From contig MFXH01000007.1 of the NCBI GenBank assembly GCA_001788795.1, positions 49,413 through 113,412 of the forward strand: 64,000 nt of DNA, given 5' to 3'. Origin of the DNA: Candidatus Peregrinibacteria bacterium RIFOXYA2_FULL_41_18. GTDB taxonomy: Bacteria > Patescibacteriota > Gracilibacteria > UBA1369 > UBA12470. Positions 38,534 to 46,596 of the stretch are shown one piece after another. Position numbers and translations under genes: made by a program. The notes under the pieces are model-generated. The model had not been told where the DNA came from. It saw nothing but the letters and a program-made list of their open reading frames with translations, and did no database searches. Each line of letters starts with the position of its first letter. Position 1 is the stretch's first letter.

Positions 38534-38562
38534 AAGCCCTGGAGAAATTCTGGGGCTTTTTT
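38534..38562 (+). terminator. Intrinsic terminator after the LPXTG gene
   Basis: AAGCCC (38534-38539) with GGGCTT (38553-38558) and a T-run to 38562. Confidence 0.75.
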
Positions 38563-38600
38563 GTAATAAAAATTTAATGTCACTCATGTATTTTTTGCAC

Positions 38601-39458
38601 ATGAAAAATTTTAGACGTTTTTTTGTTTTTTTACTATTAATTGCCTGCGCGCTTTTTTATATCCATTACTCGCGCCTTGCGCATGGCCGTATGCATGTTT
38701 ATTTCCTAGATGTCGGGCAAGGTGACTCGATTTTGATCAAGACTCCTTCTGATAAAATCATACTGATCGATGGCGGGCCCGGAACGGAAGTGCTGACCGA
38801 GCTTAATTCCGTTTTGCCTTTTTTCACGAAAAAAATCGACCTGCTCGTCCTCACGCATCCGCATGCGGATCATGTCGAGGGTCTTGCGCCAGTTACCGAA
38901 CGATATGCGATTGATAAAGCTCTGATTACCGGTGTTGAATATGAGAACGAATATTACGAAGAGTTCTTGTCGAATTTGAGCGATGACGAAACTACTGTTT
39001 ATTTCGCGAATGAGATGACCGATTTCTCTTTCGATGATGGAGTATTTGTCGATGTTTTGTATCCGTTTGAGAGCATTGACGGCAGAAGTTTTGATGATCT
39101 GAACGATTCCTCAATTGTCATGCGAATCAGTTATAATGACTGGTCGGTTTTGCTGGCCGGAGATATTGGAAAAAGTGTCGAGCGTGAGCTGGTTTCAAAT
39201 GGTGCGATTCTTGATAGTGATGTTTTCAAGGCATCGCATCACGGTAGCAAAAATTCAAACAGTTCCTACTTCTTGGAAGCTGTTTCTCCGAATATCGTCG
39301 TTGTTCAAGTCGGCGAAAATGATTTCGGGCATCCGACCGAGGAGGCGATACGAAATTTTGAAAATGCAGGTGCGGAGGTTTTTCGAACCGATCAAGATGG
39401 AAGAGTGGAGATCAGTTTATCGCTATCTACGTCTTATCTCCGCTCCCAGTTCCCTTAA
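38601..39458 (+). CDS. Secreted ComEC/Rec2-like metallo-beta-lactamase-fold protein
   Basis: 285 aa from the ATG at 38601 (MKNFRRFFVFLLLIACALFY), which gives a proper N-terminal anchor. MBL motifs: FLDVGQGDSILIKTP, LTHPHADHVEGL (zinc site), LLAGDIGKSVERELV, FKASHHGSKNS, GHPTEEAIRNF. This is the C-terminal-domain type of ComEC without the channel part. Such stand-alone forms act outside the membrane, possibly as nucleases or phosphodiesterases. Its 3' end overlaps murA tail to tail by 36 bp. Confidence 0.88.
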   Translation: MKNFRRFFVFLLLIACALFYIHYSRLAHGRMHVYFLDVGQGDSILIKTPSDKIILIDGGPGTEVLTELNSVLPFFTKKIDLLVLTHPHADHVEGLAPVTERYAIDKALITGVEYENEYYEEFLSNLSDDETTVYFANEMTDFSFDDGVFVDVLYPFESIDGRSFDDLNDSSIVMRISYNDWSVLLAGDIGKSVERELVSNGAILDSDVFKASHHGSKNSNSSYFLEAVSPNIVVVQVGENDFGHPTEEAIRNFENAGAEVFRTDQDGRVEISLSLSTSYLRSQFP

Positions 39459-40676
39459 CTTCTCATCTATCCTCTCATATCCCCTGTCGATGTAATTCAC
39501 ATTGCTTATTTCGGTTTCGCCCTTCGCACATAGCGCAGCAAGAACCATTGCCGCACCTGCACGAATATCGCAACTCGCGATTGGCACACCTTTCAGTTCC
39601 TTTGGGCCTCTGATAACCGCATGATGCGGATTTAATATATCGATGTCTGCTCCCATTTTTTGCAATTCAAACAGGTAATTCAATCTGCCTTCAAAAAGAG
39701 TTTCGTAAATTTTGCTCTCGCCTTTTGCCTGTGTCAGCAAAACCGCAAACGGTGCTTGCAAATCTGTTGCAAATCCCGGATAAACCGCAGTCCTCAACTT
39801 CTCCACAGCCGTCCAGTCCGAAGAAGGCTTCACATGCACCGTGTCTTTTCCGAGCGTGAATTTCGCGCCGACCTCTTCAAGTTTTTCCCAGAAACTATCC
39901 AAATGCTCCGGATCCGTATCTCTCAATAAGACATCGCCGTGCGTAAGCATAGCCGCAAGCGCGAGAGTTCCCGTCTCAAGATAGTCCGATGTGATTTTAT
40001 ATTCGCCGCCTTGCAAGTTTTTCACACCTTTTATTTTCAACACATGCGATCCGATTCCACTTATGTCAGCTCCGATTTTATTCAAAAAATTACACAGATC
40101 CTGCACATGCGGTTCCATCGCCGCCCATCTTATTTCCGTCACACCTTCGGCCAAAACCGCGGCCATTATCGCGTTTTCCGTAGCCGTAACGCTGGCTTCC
40201 GCCATTATTATTTTCGTACCGATCAATTTCTCGGCCTTGAAGTGCAATTTATTCTTATCATCAATCACTTCCGCGCCCAAATCTGTAAGCGCGTGGGTAT
40301 GCGCGTGAACCGATCTCTTGCCAAGCACGCAGCCACCCGGAAAATCCATTTCAATTTCACCGACGCGCCCGAGCATCGGACCCATTACCAATATAGATGC
40401 GCGTAATTTTTTAACCTGAGAGTTTGTTACTTTTGAAGTGCTTATTTTTTTCGCCTCTATAAAAACCTCTCCGTTCTTAAAAGCCGTCTTCACGCCAAGT
40501 TCACCGATAATCTCAAGCATGGTGTGAACATCTGAAATGTCCGGCACGTTCGTAAGGACGCACGGCTCGTTTGTAAGCAAGCACGCCGCCATTATCGGCA
40601 GAGCCGCATTTTTCGATCCGCTTATGCGCACCTCGCCTTTCAGTTTATGTTGTCCTTCAACTATGAAATTCGGCAT
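39423..40676 (-). CDS. murA: UDP-N-acetylglucosamine 1-carboxyvinyltransferase
   Basis: 417 aa, full length. EPSP-synthase-like double fold. FIVEGQHKLKGEVRISGSKNAALP with the substrate-binding Lys/Asn, and the phosphoenolpyruvate loop FPGGCVLGKRSVHAH with the catalytic, fosfomycin-target Cys. DIRAGAAMVLAALCAKGET and NYIDRGYERIDEKL close the family. First committed step of peptidoglycan synthesis. MurB lies 3 kb away on the other strand. Confidence 0.96.
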   Translation of the reverse strand: MPNFIVEGQHKLKGEVRISGSKNAALPIMAACLLTNEPCVLTNVPDISDVHTMLEIIGELGVKTAFKNGEVFIEAKKISTSKVTNSQVKKLRASILVMGPMLGRVGEIEMDFPGGCVLGKRSVHAHTHALTDLGAEVIDDKNKLHFKAEKLIGTKIIMAEASVTATENAIMAAVLAEGVTEIRWAAMEPHVQDLCNFLNKIGADISGIGSHVLKIKGVKNLQGGEYKITSDYLETGTLALAAMLTHGDVLLRDTDPEHLDSFWEKLEEVGAKFTLGKDTVHVKPSSDWTAVEKLRTAVYPGFATDLQAPFAVLLTQAKGESKIYETLFEGRLNYLFELQKMGADIDILNPHHAVIRGPKELKGVPIASCDIRAGAAMVLAALCAKGETEISNVNYIDRGYERIDEKLRELGAEIRRR

Positions 40677-40755
40677 ATGTGAAAAACTTAAATCGCAAGG
40701 AGTATTTTAACCTTTATCTTCCGGTATTCGCAATTCGATATTCGGCATTCCTCTT

Positions 40756-41979
40756 TTAGAACGGCTTAGAAATATACGTGACAGGTTTTTGCTTAAGATT
40801 TTCTCTTGTAACGTGACCTTTTTTCCCCGCTCCCGGGCAACTTGCCATTCTGGCTATTTGTCGATCTTCATTTATCCAACCCAAGAAAATACCGCTATGG
40901 CATCCGTTCTCGTCATATTTGTTTTTATTGTTGATATAAAGCCAATCCCCCGGGCGCAATTTGCTCATAAGCGATTCCGAAGCATGGCGATCTCCGCAAT
41001 CTTTTCCCGGATAACTCAAATCCTGATAAATCCTTTGATTTTGAGCGCCGGCCTTCTTGTAAACCTTGTTAACCCAATCCCAGCAGTGATCGCCGCGCAT
41101 TCCTTCTTTCAATGCCGCAGTCACCGCATCAACAACTTTTTGGCCTTTGCCTTCCGCCTCTATTCCTTTCATAAGATCATCTATTTCTTCCGACGAAGGT
41201 TGTTTTTTTGTTATAGCCCCTTTTTCCAATTTCGTTTTTATGAACTCGGTATCTTTACCACTTTCATCCGCGTTATATTTCGTGTAATCGAGCTTCCCAT
41301 CCGCCGTTCTGTATTTTTCATCAAACTCTTTCTGCGGAGCTCCTATAATCATTACGTCTCCGGTAAAAATTGATATATATCCTTTTGTATCAAAAAATCC
41401 ATTTACACTACCATCATTTTTACCCTTAAGACCTATCCTTCTATCGCTCGTTCTCGCCCTGTTGGAATCGCCTTTTTCCCAAACCGTTATTTGTCTTATC
41501 GACGGAGGCAAAATATCGCCTGCACCAAGTTCGTTATAGGCCGCTTGATTCCCTAAGAAATTTATTTGAAATTTATCTCCTTCGCGCGGGCTTTTATACG
41601 ACTCTTGCCATCTTGGAAAATCCAATTTTGCGCCACCGTCCATGAAGTCTGTAAATGCGTAAAATAAAACACCTTCATATTTCTCTTCCAGTTTGAACAG
41701 CTGCTCGAGTGAAAGAGTTCGCAGATCTTCAACTTTTTCCACTCCTTCTAACGTATTAATATAATTTTTTACATTTTCCCGATCTTGCTCCTGATCCTTA
41801 CTCGCCAAAAGTTCCGCCATTTCTTTTCTGGTGCAAGCAAGCGCCTCTGTCTCCGCCTGATCGTTTACGGTTGTCGCCTCTGCGGTCTTATCTGCAGGAG
41901 CGGATTGCTCAGGCAATGCCGGTTCTTCTTTTTTTGCGTCCGCCGGCTCCTTGTTTTGCGATTCTGGCTTTTCCGTCAT
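40756..41979 (-). CDS. Large protein with C-terminal NlpC/P60-like cysteine peptidase domain
   Basis: 407 aa. An acidic, Ala/Glu/Pro-rich disordered N-terminus (~1-60), a middle region without known similarity (GGAKLDFPRWQESYKSP, GDVMIIGAPQKEFDEKY), and a C-terminal domain with the Cys-His layout of NlpC/P60: GDHCWDWVNKVYKKAGA, then LRPGDWLYINN and GCHSGIFLGWINEDRQ. No signal peptide is visible, which is odd for a wall hydrolase; the target may be cytoplasmic, or export may be non-classical. Confidence 0.65.
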   Translation of the reverse strand: MTEKPESQNKEPADAKKEEPALPEQSAPADKTAEATTVNDQAETEALACTRKEMAELLASKDQEQDRENVKNYINTLEGVEKVEDLRTLSLEQLFKLEEKYEGVLFYAFTDFMDGGAKLDFPRWQESYKSPREGDKFQINFLGNQAAYNELGAGDILPPSIRQITVWEKGDSNRARTSDRRIGLKGKNDGSVNGFFDTKGYISIFTGDVMIIGAPQKEFDEKYRTADGKLDYTKYNADESGKDTEFIKTKLEKGAITKKQPSSEEIDDLMKGIEAEGKGQKVVDAVTAALKEGMRGDHCWDWVNKVYKKAGAQNQRIYQDLSYPGKDCGDRHASESLMSKLRPGDWLYINNKNKYDENGCHSGIFLGWINEDRQIARMASCPGAGKKGHVTRENLKQKPVTYISKPF

Positions 41980-42061
41980 TTTTGTTTGAGAAAAATACAG
42001 TTTTATCTGTTAATTATAGCACAGAAATAGAACTGTAGAAAGTAGAAAGCAGAGGAAAATA

Positions 42062-42346
42062 CTAATCCTTCAAGCCTTCTTTTGCCAAAATACGCCTGTT
42101 TCCAGCAGCACCCCTTCTCCCAGCGCGAGTGCCCATTCTTAGCAATGTCAAAGTCTTGCTAGACATATTTCCACTGACAACACGAATTCTCATTTCTTCA
42201 GCCATTCTATCTCCGTATACCCCTCTAAGTGCTGCTAATTTTGCCCTATTTGGGACAGGTGCTTTTTCAGCATGACCCAATTTCTGATCATCTTCTGCGC
42301 CTTCTACTGCCGGCATATCTTCTTCTGTAAATTCATCTGGACTCAT
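42062..42346 (-). CDS. Hypothetical protein, 94 aa
   Basis: Acidic N-terminus (MSPDEFTEEDMPAVEGAEDD) and basic C-terminus (LRMGTRAGRRGAAGNRRIL). The middle VYGDRMAEEMRIRVVSGNMS is helical. No family recognised. The A/T-rich leader supports the ATG at 42346. Confidence 0.55.
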   Translation of the reverse strand: MSPDEFTEEDMPAVEGAEDDQKLGHAEKAPVPNRAKLAALRGVYGDRMAEEMRIRVVSGNMSSKTLTLLRMGTRAGRRGAAGNRRILAKEGLKD

Positions 42347-42452
42347 AATTATAATTTTTAATTAATAAAAGGACTGCTATTTTAATCCTTGTTGCGGTTT
42401 TGTCAAGGCCTACGTGCGTGCGACCAAAAAATCCCACCGCTTTCTTGAGCTG

Positions 42453-42625
42453 TGGTGGGCAGGGAAGGATGGGGCGCCCCTTGTGGGGCTATGCGCCTGC
42501 GTCGCTCGGTCATGCCCAATAAGAATTGGTCGCGACTCTCGCTATCCTCGGCGCCCGAACCTAGTTCGATCCTACCTGTCCATATCAAAAAAACAGCTCT
42601 CGCCTTTGGCGGATCATTTTTTTGA
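42453..42625 (-). mobile_element. tRNA-tail element F2, copy b
   Basis: Read on the minus strand from the tRNA-Tyr CCA: a terminator (ATCAAAAAAA paired with TTTTTTTGAT around CGCC-aaa-GGCG), then GGACAGGTAGGATCG, hairpin CGAAC-tag-GTTCG, conserved CCGAGGATAGCGAG, hairpin CCAAT/ATTGG, conserved CGAGCGACGCAGGCGCATAGC, hairpin CCCC/GGGG, and finally ATCCTTCCCTGCCCACCA (42470-42453), an 18-bp exact copy of the tRNA-Tyr 3' end. GGACAGG pairs with CCTGCCC except for one A-C, and AGGAT with ATCCT, so the unit can close like a tRNA acceptor stem. Confidence 0.6.
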
Positions 42626-42711
<86 letters not shown>

Positions 42712-42808
42712 GTTTTTCAAAAAAGCAAGGAGGATTATAGCGGAAAAGCTGGATGAGGCAAATTATTATTCGGCTCTCAAATCTTATATCTGCTTTCTGC
42801 CCTCTTTC

Positions 42809-42883
42809 TGGAGCCACCTGTCGGAGTCGAACCGACGACCCACCGCTTACAAGGCGGTTGCTCTACCACTGAGCTAAGGTGGC
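42809..42883 (-). tRNA. tRNA-Thr(UGU)
   Basis: 75 nt. Acceptor GCCACCT with AGGTGGC, discriminator T, encoded CCA. Anticodon TGT in CCGCCTTGTAAGGCGG. Confidence 0.95.
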
Positions 42884-42972
42884 ACACATAACTGAAACTG
42901 AATCTAAAGCGGGGAAATGATATGAAAATCACCTCCCATTGTCAAACATTTGATCAATGATTTGATTTTACA

Positions 42973-42981
42973 TGGTATAAT
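42973..42981 (+). promoter_or_regulatory. Extended -10 promoter of the ybaK-murB pair
   Basis: TGGTATAAT (42973-42981), 22 bp before the ATG at 43004. A TTGATC at 42950-42955 is a weak -35 candidate at 20 bp. Confidence 0.6.
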
Positions 42982-43003
42982 CCGCCTGTAATTATTTACC
43001 CAA

Positions 43004-43486
43004 ATGGATATATATAAATTTCTTGCCGACCACGGCATCTCTTACGACAAGTTCGATCATCCGGCCGTTTACACTTGCGAGGAAGCGGAAAGACTGTGTC
43101 CGAAAATGCCGGGCACACCGATAAAAAATCTTTTTCTGCGCGATAAAGATGGTAAGACCCATTTTTTTGTTGCAGTAGGATATGAGAAAAGTGTGGATTT
43201 GAAAGCTCTTAAAACCGTTCTTGGTGTCGATAAATTGAGTTTTGCATCTCCGGAACGTCTGCAGAAACATCTCGGCGTTGAGCCGGGATCCGTTTCTTTA
43301 CTCGGACTTGCAAATGATATCGACAAGTCTGTGCAGGTTTTTATAGACGAAAAACTTTGGGGGCAATCTTTTCAATGCCATCCGCTTGTAAATACCGTAA
43401 CCCTTGTAATTTCGAATGAAGGTATGAGTAAATTTTTTCAAGCCACAGGTCATAAATTAAATCTAATAAATGTTCCAGCCAGATAA
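43004..43486 (+). CDS. YbaK/ProX-family aminoacyl-tRNA deacylase
   Basis: 160 aa, the size of stand-alone INS-superfamily editing domains. YDKFDHPAVYTCEEAERLCPKMPGTPIKNLFLRD is the N-terminal signature; KTHFFVAVGYEKSVDL and HLGVEPGSVSLLGLAND match ProXp-type proteins. FQCHPLVNTVTLVIS completes the pocket. Such proteins hydrolyse mischarged tRNA-Pro (Ala or Cys). Overlaps murB by 17 bp. Confidence 0.88.
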   Translation: MDIYKFLADHGISYDKFDHPAVYTCEEAERLCPKMPGTPIKNLFLRDKDGKTHFFVAVGYEKSVDLKALKTVLGVDKLSFASPERLQKHLGVEPGSVSLLGLANDIDKSVQVFIDEKLWGQSFQCHPLVNTVTLVISNEGMSKFFQATGHKLNLINVPAR

Positions 43487-44321
43487 GATCAAAAAATCCG
43501 AATCGCTATCCAAACACTCCACTTTTCGCGTAGGCGGAGAGGCTAAATATTTTTATGAGTGTGGCAATACGAAAGAGATCCCTGATCTTATAAGATGGGC
43601 ATACCATAATAAATTGCCGTTTTTTGTTCTTGGTGGCGGCTCGAATGTGATTTTTCCGGATAAAGGTTTTGACGGATTGGTAATAAAAATTACCGCTTCT
43701 GAAATCAAAGTCGGCAAAACACAGATTACCGCCGAGGCCGGAGCGAAGCTTATGCAAGTTGCCAAAATCGCCGGCGAAAATGACCTCGGTGGTATCGAAG
43801 AATTTATTTCAATTCCCGGTTCCGTAGGTGGTGCCGTTCGCGGAAATGCGGGATGTTTCGGAAAAGAAATCTCTTCCGTTTTGCGCGCCGCATGGATATT
43901 GAAAGCCGGACGCGTACAAAAAGTTGGCAAGGATTATTTTAATTTCTCTTATAGGTATTCTCGGCTGAAAGATACTCATGAGGTCTTATTAAAAGCAGTT
44001 TTCTCGATTCATAAAGGATGCGATCAAAAACGAATGAAAGAAGTTCTGGCTTTGCGCAAAGAAAAACAACCATGGGGATTGTCTGCCGGATCTTTTTTCA
44101 AAAACCCTAACGGAGCTTCTGCCGGAGAGTTGATTGAGAAGTGCGGACTTAAGGGCAAAACCTTTGGCGGAGCACAAATAAGTGAGAAACATGCGAATTT
44201 CATTTTGAATCTCGGCTCGGCGAAAGCCTCCGATATACTCGCATTGGCCAAAATGGCTCAAGACGCCGTAAAAGAAAAATTCGACGTGGATCTTGAACCC
44301 GAAGTTCAAATCGTTGGCTAG
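43470..44321 (+). CDS. murB: UDP-N-acetylenolpyruvoylglucosamine reductase
   Basis: 283 aa, short type II MurB. FAD-binding part: STFRVGGEAKYFYE, FFVLGGGSNVIF, GIEEFISIPGSVGGAVRGNAG. NFSYRYSRLK carries the conserved Tyr/Arg. WGLSAGSFFKNPNG contains the Ser proton donor, and ISEKHANFILN follows. Completes UDP-MurNAc synthesis after MurA. Translationally coupled to the upstream editing protein. Confidence 0.94.
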   Translation: MFQPDKIKKSESLSKHSTFRVGGEAKYFYECGNTKEIPDLIRWAYHNKLPFFVLGGGSNVIFPDKGFDGLVIKITASEIKVGKTQITAEAGAKLMQVAKIAGENDLGGIEEFISIPGSVGGAVRGNAGCFGKEISSVLRAAWILKAGRVQKVGKDYFNFSYRYSRLKDTHEVLLKAVFSIHKGCDQKRMKEVLALRKEKQPWGLSAGSFFKNPNGASAGELIEKCGLKGKTFGGAQISEKHANFILNLGSAKASDILALAKMAQDAVKEKFDVDLEPEVQIVG

Positions 44322-44493
44322 TATAAGCCTCGAGTTCGCCACGAGCACTTGTGCATATTTTTTGACGCACCCAGAGCCCTGAATTATTTCCATTTCGTGT
44401 CAATGGGTTTTGGGGTCATTTCAGGTTGAAAACATCCTTCATTAACAGTAATTTGTGGATTAGAGATTAATGTAAATTTTTAACATTTCCCCT

Positions 44494-44913
44494 ATGAAAA
44501 CAACATCGTTCAATCGCGAGTTGCTCAAGGACATTCTTGTTTTCGGAGGAATCTTGACCGTACTGGTCGTCCTCTGGAATTTCGTCGGTGTCCCCGGTGC
44601 TCACGCTGCGCTTATCGACATAAGCGACAACCCTGGTAACATCTCTGCTGCAACAGGCGGAGCTACAAGCGCAAAAGGTCTGGCTATGACCATATTGAAC
44701 TGGTTCCTTGGCTTCCTTGGTTTTATCGCTGTGGCAATGGTTATCTACGGAGGTATCTTGTATGTAACTTCTGCAGGTGAAGAAGAGAAGACAGGCAAGG
44801 CAAAGAAAATCTTGATGTACGCAATCATTGGTATCGTAATCATCTTCTTGTCTTTCGCTATAGTAAATACTGTAATCTCAGGTGCCGGAACAGGAGACGA
44901 AACTGTGAGTTAA
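44494..44913 (+). CDS. TrbC/VirB2-like pilin protein
   Basis: 139 aa. Signal-like helix ILVFGGILTVLVVLWNFVG followed by AHAA, then two hydrophobic helices (ILNWFLGFLGFIAVAMVIYGGILYV; IIGIVIIFLSFAIVNTVIS) separated by SAGEEEKTGKAKK. This is the VirB2/TrbC conjugative-pilin layout, typical of Patescibacteria pilin genes. No other secretion genes are adjacent. A perfect terminator follows. Confidence 0.8.
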   Translation: MKTTSFNRELLKDILVFGGILTVLVVLWNFVGVPGAHAALIDISDNPGNISAATGGATSAKGLAMTILNWFLGFLGFIAVAMVIYGGILYVTSAGEEEKTGKAKKILMYAIIGIVIIFLSFAIVNTVISGAGTGDETVS

Positions 44914-44954
44914 TTAGGCCACCCGCTAAAAAACTTTAGCGTAAAAACAAAAAC

Positions 44955-44980
44955 AAAAGGCCCCCGGAAGGGGGCCTTTT
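44955..44980 (+). terminator. Intrinsic terminator after the pilin gene
   Basis: AAAAGGCCCCC-ggaa-GGGGGCCTTTT, eleven perfect base pairs. F1 copy c starts seven bases later. Confidence 0.92.
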
Positions 44981-44986
44981 AAGTAA

Positions 44987-45132
44987 GTAGCGAGATTCTC
45001 GTTCGGTAGCGGAGTGAAGCCGAACTCCGTGAGGCTTCATGGAGCGGACGACAATCTTCAAGAAATAAGGAATCCATCGCGCAAGCGATTGGTGACTTAT
45101 TTCGTAGGAGATTGAGAGAATCCCTATTGAAG
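44987..45132 (+). ncRNA. Structured element F1, copy c
   Basis: P1 GATTCTC (44994-45000) with GAGAATC (45116-45122). P2 TGAAGCC (45015-45021) with GGCTTCA (45033-45039). P3 CAATCT (45052-45057) with AGATTG (45109-45114). P4 base AAATAAG (45063-45069) with CTTATTT (45096-45102), tip ATCGC-gcaa-GCGAT (45076-45089). Starts GTAGCGAG and ends CCCTATTGAAG, as in copy b. The P1, P2 and P3 stems differ from copy b on both strands but remain paired. Confidence 0.65.
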
Positions 45133-45168
45133 GATCGGTGAGAAATCCGTTCCGGACCGGTCCGAAAA

Positions 45169-45735
45169 TCAGTCTTTTGACTCGCAATGCGCCGGACAAC
45201 CTGTTCTGACCGGTGTTTTTATTTTTCCACGCAAATTCAAGAACTCTTTGATCAAATCCTTTTCTTCTTTTGTGTCGTTTTTAACGATTATCTTGGTTCC
45301 TTCTATTTTTACGATATCCTTAAAAGAGAAAATTCTTTTTTCGAGACTTATGAAAAGAAATTTCTTAACCGCATAAATTTCCGTTAATTGCCCGACTTCC
45401 GTATCAAAAACGAAATCTTCGACGAATCCTATAAATTTTCCGTCTTCTTTATAAACCTCATGGCCGAAAATATGTGTGCTTTTTGGGTTGAATTTTGACA
45501 GTTTGATCAAGTCTTCACGATCCGTTATCGCATTCTCATCTGCTATACAAATAGATTCCGCCGTCCACTCGCGTATATCTATGGCCGGTATGATTTTTTT
45601 TGATAAAAAAATCCCCAGTGCCAAAACCGTTCCTGTTTCCGGATTGATAATCACGTCTTTCAAAAGTGCCACAGGCTCTTCCGCTTGTTCGCTTATTATG
45701 GGCGTACCGATGGCTTTTAGATATGTGAGTTTCAT
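45169..45735 (-). CDS. PRC-barrel domain protein
   Basis: 188 aa from the ATG at 45735 (MKLTYLKAIGTPI). Two PRC-barrel units in tandem: residues ~8-75 (VALLKDVIINPETGTVLALGIF) and ~85-160 (VYKEDGKFIGFVEDFVFDTEVGQLTEIYAVKK). A C-terminal Cys/His motif (GCPAHCESKD) might bind metal. PRC barrels are small adaptor domains in RNA processing and envelope division proteins. Cytoplasmic. Confidence 0.82.
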   Translation of the reverse strand: MKLTYLKAIGTPIISEQAEEPVALLKDVIINPETGTVLALGIFLSKKIIPAIDIREWTAESICIADENAITDREDLIKLSKFNPKSTHIFGHEVYKEDGKFIGFVEDFVFDTEVGQLTEIYAVKKFLFISLEKRIFSFKDIVKIEGTKIIVKNDTKEEKDLIKEFLNLRGKIKTPVRTGCPAHCESKD

Positions 45736-45861
45736 CACGGTAAGCTTAGGGCAAATCGGGCTTTTGCGTAAAGCGTTTTTGTACTAGCCTTGCCCTAACA
45801 ACCTGTTTCTGTTTTACTTATTGCCTTTTTGAACTTCTCCAAAAGTTAATAACAGAAAAAT

Positions 45862-46197
45862 ATGTCACCTGAGATTTCGCGCCTGAGAACTGCTATAAAT
45901 GAAGATGCTCAGATCGGCGTAATGGTCGGTACGATAGCCGGGCTTATTATTGGCGCACAGGCTGCCGAAGGTATCTCTCATGAACTCTTGGTTGATGTTA
46001 TGAGAGATGGATTTGCCGCAAGAGTTCATGCTTCTTTTGACATGATTGTAGGCTTGTTACCGATGCATGCGGATCGCCTAAGTTTGGTTAGCAGGCAGTT
46101 AGGTGCCGGAATCGGTGCCATGCAAGGACTTGTCGCCGGTTCGATCGTCGGTGCTGTTCGCGGAGTACTTGAAGAGGCCGATCGTATTTCACACTGA
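45862..46197 (+). CDS. Glycine-zipper-like small membrane protein, unknown
   Basis: 111 aa with two Gly/Ala-rich hydrophobic segments (GVMVGTIAGLIIGAQAAEG and GAGIGAMQGLVAGSIVGAVRG) that have small-xxx-small spacing, as in glycine-zipper membrane helices. No signal peptide. No family recognised. Upstream of, but with a separate promoter from, the 46282 operon. Confidence 0.55.
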   Translation: MSPEISRLRTAINEDAQIGVMVGTIAGLIIGAQAAEGISHELLVDVMRDGFAARVHASFDMIVGLLPMHADRLSLVSRQLGAGIGAMQGLVAGSIVGAVRGVLEEADRISH

Positions 46198-46230
46198 TTG
46201 CAAGAATATGTGATTCCTGCCCTTAATGCC

Positions 46231-46259
46231 TTGAGAACTGAGGCTTTTTATGATATAAT
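46231..46259 (+). promoter_or_regulatory. Promoter of the 46282-50124 operon
   Basis: TTGAGA (46231-46236), 17 bp, TATAAT (46254-46259) with an upstream TG (46251-46252). Confidence 0.65.
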
Positions 46260-46281
46260 TTATAGATATAAAAATTCATAA

Positions 46282-46596
46282 ATGGCGGATTTCGTGGCGC
46301 AAATTCAGGCATTTACTTGTATCAAAGACGAGAGCAAGAAAAAAATTCTTGATGCTTGCGCGCGCTTGGACGCTTCCGGACAAGAAAAGGTGATCGCCGT
46401 TTTGTCGCAAGGGGAAGCCAAAAAAAAGGCTATCATAGACGAGCATGACACTAAGATGCTCGAACTTATCGAGGCGCATTTGAAAGAAGTTGATGCATTC
46501 AAAAAAGGCCCTCTAAGGCAAGGTATTAAACAGGCCGAGGAGGTCGTTCATACCGGCGAAGACAAGGCCGCCGAAGATTTATTAAAAGGAATTTAA
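46282..46596 (+). CDS. Helical hypothetical protein, 104 aa
   Basis: Charged helices with no signal or membrane segment (DESKKKILDACARLDASGQEK, EAHLKEVDAFKKGPLRQ), a likely coiled coil. The stop codon TAA is followed at once by the ATG of the next gene, so the pair is translationally coupled. Unknown function; the Asp/Glu/Lys bias matches its partner. Confidence 0.65.
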   Translation: MADFVAQIQAFTCIKDESKKKILDACARLDASGQEKVIAVLSQGEAKKKAIIDEHDTKMLELIEAHLKEVDAFKKGPLRQGIKQAEEVVHTGEDKAAEDLLKGI